Of a DNA stretch of 64,000 nt, positions 50,654-60,591 are shown piece by piece. Both the position numbers and the translations under genes were made by a program. The notes beneath the pieces were generated by a model. That model was not told where the DNA came from. It ran no database searches and was given only the letters and a program-made list of their open reading frames with translations. The stretch's first letter is position 1. Each line of letters starts with the position of its first letter. The stretch is from CAWAPS01 sp963783945 (lineage in GTDB: Bacteria; Actinomycetota; Acidimicrobiia; Acidimicrobiales; Palsa-688), in NCBI GenBank assembly GCA_963783945.1, contig CAWAPS010000029.1, forward strand, positions 306,760-370,759, written 5' to 3'.

Positions 50654-50999
50654 CGCGGGCCCAGCGGTCGCCGGCCCCGCCGCGCCAGCCCCCTCATCCC
50701 CCGCCCCCGCCCCACCCCAACTCGACCCGTCCGGCAATCCGCCCACCCCCCCCACCCTGTTTGGTGTGCCGGTCGTCCGGGGCCCGATCGCCCGGCCCGA
50801 CGGCACCGGCCACGACCCCGACGAGTTGGGCGCGGTCCTGCGCCAACTGACATAGTGGTCGGATCCCGCCTCCACCGGCGTACGACCCCAGACGAGCGCC
50901 GGCGTCGAAGCGGACCGACAAGACCCGTACTAACGAGACCACACCCACCCCACCCCCACCCACATCCACCCGCCGCACAGGCTTTCCGAGGAGCAAACC

Positions 51000-52037
<1,038 letters not shown>

Positions 52038-52055
52038 GCGGCGTTCGACCTGCCG

Positions 52056-53210
52056 ATGTCGAAGCTGCCGACGCTCGAAGATCTGCCCGACCTGGACGGC
52101 AAGAACGTTCTTGTCCGCACCGACTACAACGTCCCCATGTCAGGCGGGCGCATCACTGACGACTTGCGGATACGCCTGTCGCTGGAGACTCTCACCTGGT
52201 TGCTCGACCAGGGCGCGGCCAGGGTCACCGTCGTCAGCCATCTGGGCCGGCCGCAGGGCGGGCCCGATCCGAGATACGAGATGGGCCCGGTGCGGGACCG
52301 ACTGGCCGAGCTCCTGGTCGCGGCGGGTGCCGAGGCGGGCCGGGTGCACGTGGGCGAGAACCTTCGTTTCGACCCGAGGGAAGAGGCCGGAGACCTGAGC
52401 TTCGCCGAGGAGCTGGTCGACGGCCAGGACGCGTATGTGGACGACGCGTTCGGGGCGGCCCACCGGGCCCACGCCTCGGTCGTCGGGCCTCCCCGCCTGG
52501 TGCCCTCGGCGGCCGGCCGGACCATGGCCCGCGAGGTCGAGGTGCTCGACGGGATGCTGCAGGAGCCGGCGCGCCCGTTTGTCGCCGTGCTCGGTGGGTC
52601 GAAGGTGAGCGACAAGCTGGGGGTCATAGAGGCCCTGCTTCAGCGGGTGGACACCCTGATTGTCGGCGGAGGCATGTGCTTCACCTTCCTCGCCGCTCTG
52701 GGCCACTCGATCGGGGCCTCCCTGTTCGAGCCGAACCAGGTCGAGAGCTGTGAGCGCCTGCTCGAATCCGGCCGGGACATCAGGATTCCTACCGACCTGA
52801 CTGTGCTGAGCCCAGGCGGCAGCTTCGGCTCGGGGGTCGACCCGTCGGGGGAGACCCGCCAGGTCGGTCGCGACGTCCCGCAGGGTTGGATCGGCCTCGA
52901 TATCGGTCCGGGCACCGCCGCGGAGTTCGCCGATGCCGTATCGGAGGCCCGGACGGTTTTCTGGAACGGCCCCATGGGCGTCTTCGAGGATGCCCGGTTC
53001 GCCGCCGGGACCCGGACCCTGGCCGAGGCGGTTGCCGCCAGCCGGGCCTATACGGTCGTGGGAGGGGGGGACAGCGCAGCCGCTCTCGCCGACTTCGGCC
53101 TGGCCGAGCGGATCGACCACGTCTCGTCGGGCGGAGGGGCGTCTCTCGAGTACATCGAGCAAGGCGACCTCCCCGGTCTGGCGGCGCTGCGTGCTGGACT
53201 CCAGACGTGA
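52056..53210 (+). CDS. pgk: Phosphoglycerate kinase
   Basis: The 384-residue kinase converts 1,3-bisphosphoglycerate and ADP to 3-phosphoglycerate and ATP. VLVRTDYNVPMSGGRITDD, VVSHLGRPQGGPD, VLGGSKVSDKLGVIEALL, FWNGPMGVFEDARFAAGT and VVGGGDSAAALADFGL are characteristic. The ATG at 52056 gives MSKLPTLEDLPDLDGKNVLV. The stop overlaps the GTG start of tpiA by four bases (GTGA). Confidence 0.97.
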   Translation: MSKLPTLEDLPDLDGKNVLVRTDYNVPMSGGRITDDLRIRLSLETLTWLLDQGAARVTVVSHLGRPQGGPDPRYEMGPVRDRLAELLVAAGAEAGRVHVGENLRFDPREEAGDLSFAEELVDGQDAYVDDAFGAAHRAHASVVGPPRLVPSAAGRTMAREVEVLDGMLQEPARPFVAVLGGSKVSDKLGVIEALLQRVDTLIVGGGMCFTFLAALGHSIGASLFEPNQVESCERLLESGRDIRIPTDLTVLSPGGSFGSGVDPSGETRQVGRDVPQGWIGLDIGPGTAAEFADAVSEARTVFWNGPMGVFEDARFAAGTRTLAEAVAASRAYTVVGGGDSAAALADFGLAERIDHVSSGGGASLEYIEQGDLPGLAALRAGLQT

Positions 53211-53992
53211 GCCCGGCCCCCACCCGTAGGCCCCTGGTGTCGGGCAACTGGAAGATGAACATCACCCACCTGGAGGCCATTGCGCTGGTCCAGAAGCTGG
53301 CCTTCAGCCTCGATCGGACCGACCACTCCCGGGTCGACGTATCGATCCACCCGCCTTTCACGGCTCTCAGGTCGGTACAAACGATCCTGGATGCGGACGA
53401 CGTCCCTATCGCCCTCGGCGCCCAAAACGTCTACTGGGAGACCAAGGGCGCGTTCACCGGCGAGGTCTCGCCCCTCATGCTGGCCAAGCTCAATGTCCAG
53501 TACGTGATCGTCGGCCACTCCGAACGGCGGCAGCTCTTCGGCGAGACCGACGACATGGTCAACAAGAAAGTGAAAGCCGTCTTCGCCGCCGGCATGACCC
53601 CGATCATGTGCGTCGGTGAGACCTTCGACGAACGGGAGGCAGGCGAGAGCGAGACCAGGGTGCTCGGACAGCTCCGGGCCGGCACCGAGGGTCTCGCATC
53701 GGAGGCCATGGCCGGGCTGGTAGTCGCCTACGAGCCCATATGGGCCATCGGGACCGGCCGCACCGCAACGCCCGACGATGCCCAAGCGGTGTGCGGCGAG
53801 ATCAGGGCCGCGGTAACAGGCGAGCACGGATCCGGCGTGGGCCGTTCCATCCGGATCCAGTACGGCGGCTCGGTCCGGGCTACCAACATGTCCGAGCTGA
53901 TGGCGGAGCGTGACATCGACGGCGCTCTGGTCGGCGGAGCCAGCCTGGATCCCACGGAATTCGCCCAAATTGTAACATATGGGAGAAACTGA
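53207..53992 (+). CDS. tpiA: Triose-phosphate isomerase
   Basis: The 261-residue TIM barrel has LVSGNWKMN (substrate-binding Lys), VIVGHSERRQLFGETD (catalytic His) and VVAYEPIWAIGTGRTAT (catalytic Glu), followed by IQYGGSVRATNM. The start is GTG at 53207 within the pgk stop; a longer in-frame extension inside pgk is rejected. It completes the gap-pgk-tpiA triose operon. Confidence 0.97.
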   Translation: MSPAPTRRPLVSGNWKMNITHLEAIALVQKLAFSLDRTDHSRVDVSIHPPFTALRSVQTILDADDVPIALGAQNVYWETKGAFTGEVSPLMLAKLNVQYVIVGHSERRQLFGETDDMVNKKVKAVFAAGMTPIMCVGETFDEREAGESETRVLGQLRAGTEGLASEAMAGLVVAYEPIWAIGTGRTATPDDAQAVCGEIRAAVTGEHGSGVGRSIRIQYGGSVRATNMSELMAERDIDGALVGGASLDPTEFAQIVTYGRN

Positions 53993-54139
53993 ACGGGATT
54001 CCTTGGAACATCTGTTGCAGCCGGGGGGGATAGTTAACACAGGCGTCTCGCACTTGGTGGATTAGGGCTGCTATGTTGCGGGGTCGCCCAATGGTGTACA
54101 ACGGGTAACTAAAAGGGAAAAGTAGGAGGCGACGTCCCT

Positions 54140-54370
54140 TTGATCACTGCCATCGTCATCGTCATACAGGTCATCGTCTCGTTCATGCTGATCGGCATGA
54201 TCCTGCTGCACAGCGGGAAGGGGGGAGGCTTGTCCGAGATGTTCGGAGGTGGGATAGGCCAGGCCGCGTCCGGCTCCACCGTTGCCGAGCGCAACCTGGA
54301 CCGAGCGACGGTTGCCTGCGCCGTGTGCTTCATGTTCACCACGATCATCCTGGGCATCCGCCTCCAGTAG
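54140..54370 (+). CDS. secG: Preprotein translocase subunit SecG
   Basis: The 76-residue protein has two membrane helices (IVIVIQVIVSFMLIGMILLH and TVACAVCFMFTTIILGI) joined by the SecG loop KGGGLSEMFGGG. It assists SecYEG protein export. The start is TTG at 54140, nine bases after AGGAGG. The conserved position behind tpiA supports the call. The 147-base spacer before it holds no gene. Confidence 0.94.
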   Translation: MITAIVIVIQVIVSFMLIGMILLHSGKGGGLSEMFGGGIGQAASGSTVAERNLDRATVACAVCFMFTTIILGIRLQ

Positions 54371-54390
54371 GGCGGGTGGGGCGGTCGGGG

Positions 54391-54417
54391 TTGATTGTGA
54401 CGGGGCGGGGGTAAAAC
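54391..54417 (+). promoter_or_regulatory. Candidate promoter of the Dpp transporter operon
   Basis: TTGATT (54391-54396) and TAAAAC (54412-54417) are 15 bases apart in the 95-base spacer between secG and the first binding-protein gene. The fit is moderate. Confidence 0.35.
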
Positions 54418-54465
54418 AGACCGGAGCAATCTGCGAAGGTCGGGAGACGAGGAGGGTCTCTGCAA

Positions 54466-56427
54466 GTGCGAACAAAGAGGTTTGCGATATCGTGCGTGGC
54501 CGGGATGGCCACTCTGGCGACGGTCCTGGGCGCCTGCTCATCGAGCTCGAAATCGTCCAATGGGGGAACGTCTAGTGGCAGTTCGAGCTCCGGAGCCATC
54601 CCCGCGGAAGTGAACAACTACACGGCCACCCCGGCTGGTACCAAGCAACCGGGCGGCACCGTTTATTTCGCCCAGGCTCCTTCGGGTGCGCCGGACTATA
54701 TCTTCCCGATGACCACCTTCTCCGTCTGCAGCACCAACAACATCGACCAGCTCAATGCCATGCTCTACCGGCCGCTCTACTGGTACGGCAACAACAACAC
54801 GGCCGCCGTCGACTACGACTACAGCATTGGCCAGGCGCCGACGTTCTCAAACGGCGACAAGACCGTCACCATCAAGCTCAACAATTTTAAGTGGTCCGAC
54901 GGCGAGCAGGTGACCAGCCAGGACGTGGCCCTCTGGATCAGCATGTACAAAGGCGATCCCTCCAGCAACTACTGCGGGTATGTGCCGCCTTCGGCCACCG
55001 GTGAGAAGTTTTTCCCGGACAACGTGGTGAGCGTCCAGACGCCGGATCCCTCGACCGTGGTGCTCAACCTGACCCAGGCCTTCAATCCGACCTGGTTCCT
55101 GTACAACGAGCTGTCGCAGATCTACCCGGTACCGATGGCATGGGATGCCTGCTCTCCGTCGGGGGCTTGCTCGCTGTCCCAGGTCGGGACGAACAAGAAC
55201 GGCAGTGGCAACCTGAGCAAGGCCGAAGGGGAGGCCCTCTACAAGTTCCTCGACGCCCAATCCAAGGACACGACTACGTGGGCCAACAGCCCGCTGTGGA
55301 CCATTGTGGACGGTCCCATGAAGCTGACCGGGTTCAGCTCCACCGGTGAGGTCACGATGGTGCCGAATACGGACTACTCGGGGACGCCCAAGCCGACCAT
55401 CGCCAAGCTGGTGGAGTTGCCGTTCACCGACAATGCCGCCGAGCTGACCACCCTGAAGACCAGCGGCCCGAGCGGGCTCACCTACGGCTATCTGCCGCCG
55501 GAAGACTCTCCACAGCTGGCCAGCCTCAAAACTGCCGGATACTCGGCGCAGTCGGCATATACCTTCAGCTACAACTATTTCCCGATCAACCTCAACAATC
55601 CGGTTATCGGGCCGGTGTTCAAGCAGCTGTATGCCCGTCAAGCCATCGAGCGTCTGGTCGACCAGCCCGGCTGGATCACGGCCTACCTCAACGGCTGGGC
55701 CGTCCAAACCGACGGACCCATCCCCTCACAGCCGCCGAACAACTTCACCGACGCTAACGAGAAGACCTTGGCGTTGCCGTTCAGCGTCTCCGAGGCCAGC
55801 ACGCTATTGTCGAGCCACGGGTGGAAGGTGGTTCCGGGAGGCGTTTCGACTTGCACCTCACCCGGCACTGCCGCCAACGAGTGCGGGGCGGGGGTCAAGG
55901 CGGGCCAGCAGTTCGCCTTCACTATCGATTATGCGTCCGGGGTGCCGTCGACCCAGAGCGAGATGCAGCAACTGGCGTCGGTCGCCTCGCAGGTGGGGAT
56001 CAAGATCAGCCTGACGACGCACGACTTCGACACGGTTATCTCGACGGCTGTTCCGTGCAGCCCGAGCGCGGCCAACTGCAAGTGGCAGGCAGGCAACTGG
56101 GGCGCCGGGTGGATCTACGCTCCCGACTACTATCCGACGGGGGAGTCGTTGTTCGCCACAGGGGCGGCGGCCAACGTCGGAAGCTTCGACAACACGACGG
56201 CCAACCAGCTGATCGCAGATACGACCACGTCACCCGCCAACCAATCACAGGCGTCACTCAACGCCTACCAGAACTACATCATCAATCAGGTCCCGGTTAT
56301 CTTCGAGCCGACGGAGTTCGGGAACCCAATCGCCGGAGGTCCGTCCTTGATCTCGTCGAAGCTAGGCGGGGTCGTGACCAACACCTACGGCTACCTCACC
56401 CCCGAGAAGTGGTACTTCACCTCATAA
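54466..56427 (+). CDS. ABC transporter substrate-binding lipoprotein (family 5, DppA/OppA type)
   Basis: The 653-residue protein starts with GTG after GAGGAGGG and has a lipoprotein signal (MRTKRFAISCVAGMATLATV, lipobox LGAC, Cys24) and a Ser/Gly-rich linker. The mature part is a family-5 solute-binding protein (NFKWSDGEQVTSQDVALWIS, WTIVDGPMKLTGF), used for peptides, nickel or opines. It heads an operon of permeases and a fused ATPase, so it delivers ligand to that importer. The ligand is not determinable by eye. Confidence 0.93.
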   Translation: MRTKRFAISCVAGMATLATVLGACSSSSKSSNGGTSSGSSSSGAIPAEVNNYTATPAGTKQPGGTVYFAQAPSGAPDYIFPMTTFSVCSTNNIDQLNAMLYRPLYWYGNNNTAAVDYDYSIGQAPTFSNGDKTVTIKLNNFKWSDGEQVTSQDVALWISMYKGDPSSNYCGYVPPSATGEKFFPDNVVSVQTPDPSTVVLNLTQAFNPTWFLYNELSQIYPVPMAWDACSPSGACSLSQVGTNKNGSGNLSKAEGEALYKFLDAQSKDTTTWANSPLWTIVDGPMKLTGFSSTGEVTMVPNTDYSGTPKPTIAKLVELPFTDNAAELTTLKTSGPSGLTYGYLPPEDSPQLASLKTAGYSAQSAYTFSYNYFPINLNNPVIGPVFKQLYARQAIERLVDQPGWITAYLNGWAVQTDGPIPSQPPNNFTDANEKTLALPFSVSEASTLLSSHGWKVVPGGVSTCTSPGTAANECGAGVKAGQQFAFTIDYASGVPSTQSEMQQLASVASQVGIKISLTTHDFDTVISTAVPCSPSAANCKWQAGNWGAGWIYAPDYYPTGESLFATGAAANVGSFDNTTANQLIADTTTSPANQSQASLNAYQNYIINQVPVIFEPTEFGNPIAGGPSLISSKLGGVVTNTYGYLTPEKWYFTS

Positions 56428-56452
56428 GAAACTAGAGAAGAAGAGGCAAAAG

Positions 56453-57409
56453 ATGACGGGTTATGTAATCCGTCGGCTTGGGCAGGCGGTGATCGTGACC
56501 TTCGGGGTCACGATCGCCACCTTCCTGCTCCTGCACCTGATCCCATCGGCAACATTGGCCAGACAGATCGTGGGCCCGAGGGCGCCGCAGTCCACGGTGA
56601 ATTCCTTCGTCAAGCAGTACGGGCTCAACGAGAACATCTTCGTCCAGTACTGGAAGTGGCTGGGCCGGCTGCTTCACGGCAATCTCGGCTACTCCTACCA
56701 CCTAAACAAGAGCGTCGACCTGATCCTGAGGCAGTACCTCCCCAAGGACCTGCTTTTGGGTATCACGTCCCTGGTTCTGGCTACGGCTATCGCGATACCG
56801 ATCGGGATCGCCCAGGCGGTGAAGCGCAACGGTGCGCTCGACTATGCCGGCACCGGCGTCAGCTTCGTTCTGTACGCGGTGCCCCAGTACCTGCTGGGCG
56901 CCGTTCTCATCATCGTGCTCGTGGAGCACCAGCACGCCGTCAGCCTGGCGGGCGAGGTCCATCAGAACGCTCAGACCGTCGGCGGGATGCTGAGCCACCC
57001 GACGAATCTCGTCCTGCCGGTCCTCACCCTGACCCTCACCATTTTTGCCCTGTTCAGCCGGTATATGCGGTCGTCGGCTATCGACACCCTGGCCCAGGAT
57101 TACATCCGCACGGCCCGGGCCAAAGGACTGCCCGAGCGGAGAGTCCTATCGCGGCACCTGCTTCGCAACTCGCTCATCACGGTCATCACTCTCGTCGGCT
57201 TGTCGATACCTGGCATTCTCACGGCCGGCCTCATAGTCGAACAGGTGTTCAACTACCCGGGGATCGGGTATCTCTACTATCAATCGGCCATCAGCTCCGA
57301 TTTCTCCGAGATGCTCGGTATCACGGTGCTGGTGGCCATGGCCACCGTCATCGGCAACCTGCTCGCAGACATCGGTTACGCCATCCTCGACCCGCGGATC
57401 CGGTACTGA
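56453..57409 (+). CDS. dppB: Peptide ABC transporter permease (DppB type)
   Basis: The 318-residue permease has six membrane segments beginning YVIRRLGQAVIVTFGVTIAT and the EAA loop DYIRTARAKGLPERRVLSRH, which contacts the ATPase. The ATG follows AGAAGAGG. It is followed 13 bases later by the DppC-type permease. Confidence 0.93.
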   Translation: MTGYVIRRLGQAVIVTFGVTIATFLLLHLIPSATLARQIVGPRAPQSTVNSFVKQYGLNENIFVQYWKWLGRLLHGNLGYSYHLNKSVDLILRQYLPKDLLLGITSLVLATAIAIPIGIAQAVKRNGALDYAGTGVSFVLYAVPQYLLGAVLIIVLVEHQHAVSLAGEVHQNAQTVGGMLSHPTNLVLPVLTLTLTIFALFSRYMRSSAIDTLAQDYIRTARAKGLPERRVLSRHLLRNSLITVITLVGLSIPGILTAGLIVEQVFNYPGIGYLYYQSAISSDFSEMLGITVLVAMATVIGNLLADIGYAILDPRIRY

Positions 57410-57422
57410 GGGGAGGTAGTCC

Positions 57423-58367
57423 ATGACCGCCATCGACGCCACGCCATCCGTCGACCCGACCAACCCGGTCGAGGGCGGCGAAGTCGATTCAGAGGGCAGT
57501 GCTTTAAGGCTCTTTCTTCGGACCTTCACGGAGAACAAGGTTGCCGTCGCCGGTGTAGTCATCCTGGTGCTGATCGCCCTGTTCAGCTGGGTCGGGCCGC
57601 ATCTCTATCACTCTGATCAGACCAATCCCACCCTGATTCTCCCGGATGGCCAGAAGGGACCCAACGCCCCGCCGGGACCCGGGCGTCCCCTCGGTTACGA
57701 CTACAACGGCTTCGACGTCCTGGGCCGGCTCATGTTGAGCGGCCAGATCTCGCTGGAGATCGGCTTAGCCGCCGGGATCATCGCCACCGTGCTGGGCGTC
57801 ATGTACGGGGCAGTGTCCGGGTTCTTCGGCAAGTGGCTCGACGTGTTCCTCATGCGGATCGTCGACGTCGTTCTGGCGTTCCCGGTGGTCTTCTTGTTCA
57901 TTTACATCTCCGGCGTCGAGAAGCCCAGTGAAGAGCTGCTGATCATCCTGCTGGCCGTTGTGACCTGGGTCGGTCCGGCCCGGCTGGTCCGGGGCGAGAC
58001 TCTCAGCCTGAAGAACCGGGAATACGTGTCCGCGCTGAAGACGATGGGCGGCGGGGCGGGCCGGGCGATCTGGCGCCACATCATACCCAACAGCATCGGC
58101 ACCATCGTGGTGACTGTCACCTTCCAGATCGCTGACGCCATTCTCATCCTGTCGACCCTGCAGTACTTCGGTTTCGGCCTTCCCCCTAACAAGCCGACGT
58201 GGGGCGGCATGCTCGATACCGCCATCAATAGCGCCAGCGCCCAGATCAATGGCTACTGGTGGCAGATCTACCCGGCCGGCCTGATGATCGTGCTCACGGT
58301 TGTGGCGGTCAACCTGGTGGGCGACGCCCTCCGGGACTCGTTCGAAGTGAGGTTGCAGAAGCGATGA
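57423..58367 (+). CDS. dppC: Peptide ABC transporter permease (DppC type)
   Basis: The 314-residue permease has a cytoplasmic N-terminus, a DppC-specific N-terminal segment (LRLFLRTFTENKVAVAGVVI) and the EAA loop EYVSALKTMGGGAGRAIWRH. GGGGAGG precedes the ATG. Its stop overlaps the start of the fused ATPase gene (ATGA). Confidence 0.93.
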   Translation: MTAIDATPSVDPTNPVEGGEVDSEGSALRLFLRTFTENKVAVAGVVILVLIALFSWVGPHLYHSDQTNPTLILPDGQKGPNAPPGPGRPLGYDYNGFDVLGRLMLSGQISLEIGLAAGIIATVLGVMYGAVSGFFGKWLDVFLMRIVDVVLAFPVVFLFIYISGVEKPSEELLIILLAVVTWVGPARLVRGETLSLKNREYVSALKTMGGGAGRAIWRHIIPNSIGTIVVTVTFQIADAILILSTLQYFGFGLPPNKPTWGGMLDTAINSASAQINGYWWQIYPAGLMIVLTVVAVNLVGDALRDSFEVRLQKR

Positions 58368-60559
58368 CCGCCTCCACCGACTTGGCCGGCCCGGTTACGT
58401 CTCTGCGGCCCATGGCCCCCGATACCGTCCTCGACGTCCGCGATCTAAGGACCTATATCCGGCGACGGGTGGGCGAGGTCAAGGCGGTGGACGGCGTCTC
58501 GTTTGTGGTCAGACGGGGAGAGACCCTAGGAGTGGTCGGGGAGTCCGGGTGCGGCAAGACCATCACCGGGCTGTCAATAATGAGGCTTCTTCCCAATGGC
58601 GGCTACATCGCCGGCGGGGATATCCGGGTGGGCGACGTGGACCTGGCTACGGCCGACCTCGACGTGGTGCGCCAGGTGCGGGCCGCCAAGATCGGGATGA
58701 TCTTCCAGGATCCCATGACGTCGCTCAACCCCACGATGACGATCGGCAACCAGATCGCCGAGCCGGTGCGCCAGCACAGACACGCGTCCAAGACGGCGGC
58801 CATGGAGCGGGCCGCCGAGGTCCTGAATCTGGTCGGCATGCCCCGGCCCAGGGAACGGCTCAACGACTATCCGCATCAGCTGTCGGGCGGTCTTCGCCAG
58901 CGGGTGATGATCGCCATGGCTCTAGCCTGCGAGCCGGAACTGATCATCGCCGACGAACCCACCACCGCCCTGGATGTGACCATCCAGGCCCAGATCCTGT
59001 CTTTGCTCGACGACCTGCGGGCCAAGCTGGGAATGGCGATGATCCTGATCACTCACGACATGGGAGTGATCGCGGGCCGGGCGGACCGGACCATGGTCAT
59101 GTACGCCGGGCGCATCGTGGAGATGGCGGACACCACGGCCCTCTTCGCTCGCATGCGCCATCCTTATACCGAGGCTCTGCTGGCCTCCATACCGCAGCTG
59201 GACCAGGACACCTCGCAGCGGCTCTATTCCATCCCGGGCCTGCCGCCGGATCTGGCCAAGCTGCAAACGGGCTGTCGTTTCGCCCCGCGCTGCCTCTACG
59301 CAACCGACCGGTGCCGGGGTGACGACCCTCCGCTCGGCGGCCCCGATCTCCTTCACCCCTTCGCCTGTTTCCATCCCCGGAGCACCTCGGTCGACGAGGT
59401 GGCCGGGGCCGGTGCGGTCATCGCCGCTGCGGTCCGTACCGCCGCCAACCGAAGTGTCGCCGACCTGGCCGAGCAGCTATTCGCCGGGGCCAATGAGATT
59501 GCCCAGGAGAGCGGGATCGCCCTCGAGCAGCCGGCGGTCGACGGAAGCGGCGTGCTCTTGCAGCTGACGGGGGTGTCCAAGGATTTCAACGTCACATCCG
59601 GGGCGATCCTGCAGCGCAAGGTCGGGACTCTGCAGGCCGTGACTGAGGTCGACCTGGAGGTGCGCCAGGGGGAGACCCTCGGGATCGTGGGCGAGTCGGG
59701 GTGCGGCAAGACCACGCTCGGGCGAATGATCGTGGCCCTCGAGACGCCGACGACCGGGCGCATCGTCTTCAACGGGACCGACCTGACGTCCCTGAAAGGG
59801 CGGGCGTTGCGGTCTTTCCGGCGGGATCTCCAGATGATGTTCCAGGACCCGTATGCCTCACTCGACCCGCGCATGCGGGTCGGCACGATCATCCGCGAGC
59901 CGCTCGCGGTCCAGGGAGTGGGGAACCGCAAAAGCCAGGGCGAGCGGGTGCAGCAGCTGCTGGCCGAGGTCGGTCTCCCGAGGAATGCCGTCGACCGTTA
60001 CCCCCACGAGTTCTCCGGCGGCCAGCGCCAGCGGGTCGGGCTGGCCCGGGCCCTCGCTCTCAACCCCAAGCTGATCGTGGCCGACGAGCCGGTCTCGGCC
60101 CTCGACGTGTCGATCCGGTCGCAGATCCTCAATCTGATGAAGGGGCTGCAGGAGCTGCACGGACTGACCTACGTCTTCATATCGCACGACCTGTCAGTGG
60201 TGCGCTATCTGGCCGACCGCATCGGGGTGATGTACCTCGGGCGCTTGGTGGAGATAGGCACGGGTGATGAGATCTACGCCTCGCCGGCTCACCCCTACAC
60301 TGCCGGCCTATTGAAGACCATTCCGGTGCCGAAGCCTGAGATCGAAAAGGCGAAGAAGGGCGCGGCCATCATCGGCGAGATCCCCTCACCGATCAATCCT
60401 CCCTCCGGATGCCGCTTCCGGACCCGCTGCCCCCGGGCTCAGGACCGCTGCGCCGAAGAAGTGCCGCTGATGACGCCGTTCGGGGGATCGCACCTGGCGG
60501 CCTGCCACTTCCCACTCGAGCAGCCGGTGACCTTGAAGACCAAGGCCGGCACCGTCTAA
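58364..60559 (+). CDS. Fused dipeptide ABC transporter ATPase (DppD-DppF)
   Basis: The ~731-residue protein joins two complete ATPases. The first half has GESGCGKTITGLSIMRLLP, signature LSGGLRQRVMIAMAL and Walker B LIIADEPTTALDVT. The second has GESGCGKTTLGRMIVALETP, FSGGQRQRVGLARALALNP and LIVADEPVSALDVS. Each is followed by an oligopeptide-transporter C-terminal domain with clustered cysteines (CRFAPRCLYATDRC and CRFRTRCPRAQDRC). A ~75-residue linker joins them. The ATG at 58364 overlaps dppC. Fusion of D and F occurs in some actinobacteria and guarantees a heterodimeric-like pair. Confidence 0.93.
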   Translation: MTASTDLAGPVTSLRPMAPDTVLDVRDLRTYIRRRVGEVKAVDGVSFVVRRGETLGVVGESGCGKTITGLSIMRLLPNGGYIAGGDIRVGDVDLATADLDVVRQVRAAKIGMIFQDPMTSLNPTMTIGNQIAEPVRQHRHASKTAAMERAAEVLNLVGMPRPRERLNDYPHQLSGGLRQRVMIAMALACEPELIIADEPTTALDVTIQAQILSLLDDLRAKLGMAMILITHDMGVIAGRADRTMVMYAGRIVEMADTTALFARMRHPYTEALLASIPQLDQDTSQRLYSIPGLPPDLAKLQTGCRFAPRCLYATDRCRGDDPPLGGPDLLHPFACFHPRSTSVDEVAGAGAVIAAAVRTAANRSVADLAEQLFAGANEIAQESGIALEQPAVDGSGVLLQLTGVSKDFNVTSGAILQRKVGTLQAVTEVDLEVRQGETLGIVGESGCGKTTLGRMIVALETPTTGRIVFNGTDLTSLKGRALRSFRRDLQMMFQDPYASLDPRMRVGTIIREPLAVQGVGNRKSQGERVQQLLAEVGLPRNAVDRYPHEFSGGQRQRVGLARALALNPKLIVADEPVSALDVSIRSQILNLMKGLQELHGLTYVFISHDLSVVRYLADRIGVMYLGRLVEIGTGDEIYASPAHPYTAGLLKTIPVPKPEIEKAKKGAAIIGEIPSPINPPSGCRFRTRCPRAQDRCAEEVPLMTPFGGSHLAACHFPLEQPVTLKTKAGTV

Positions 60560-60591
60560 TCACAACAAGCGGAGGAAAAAGGGGGGACCGG

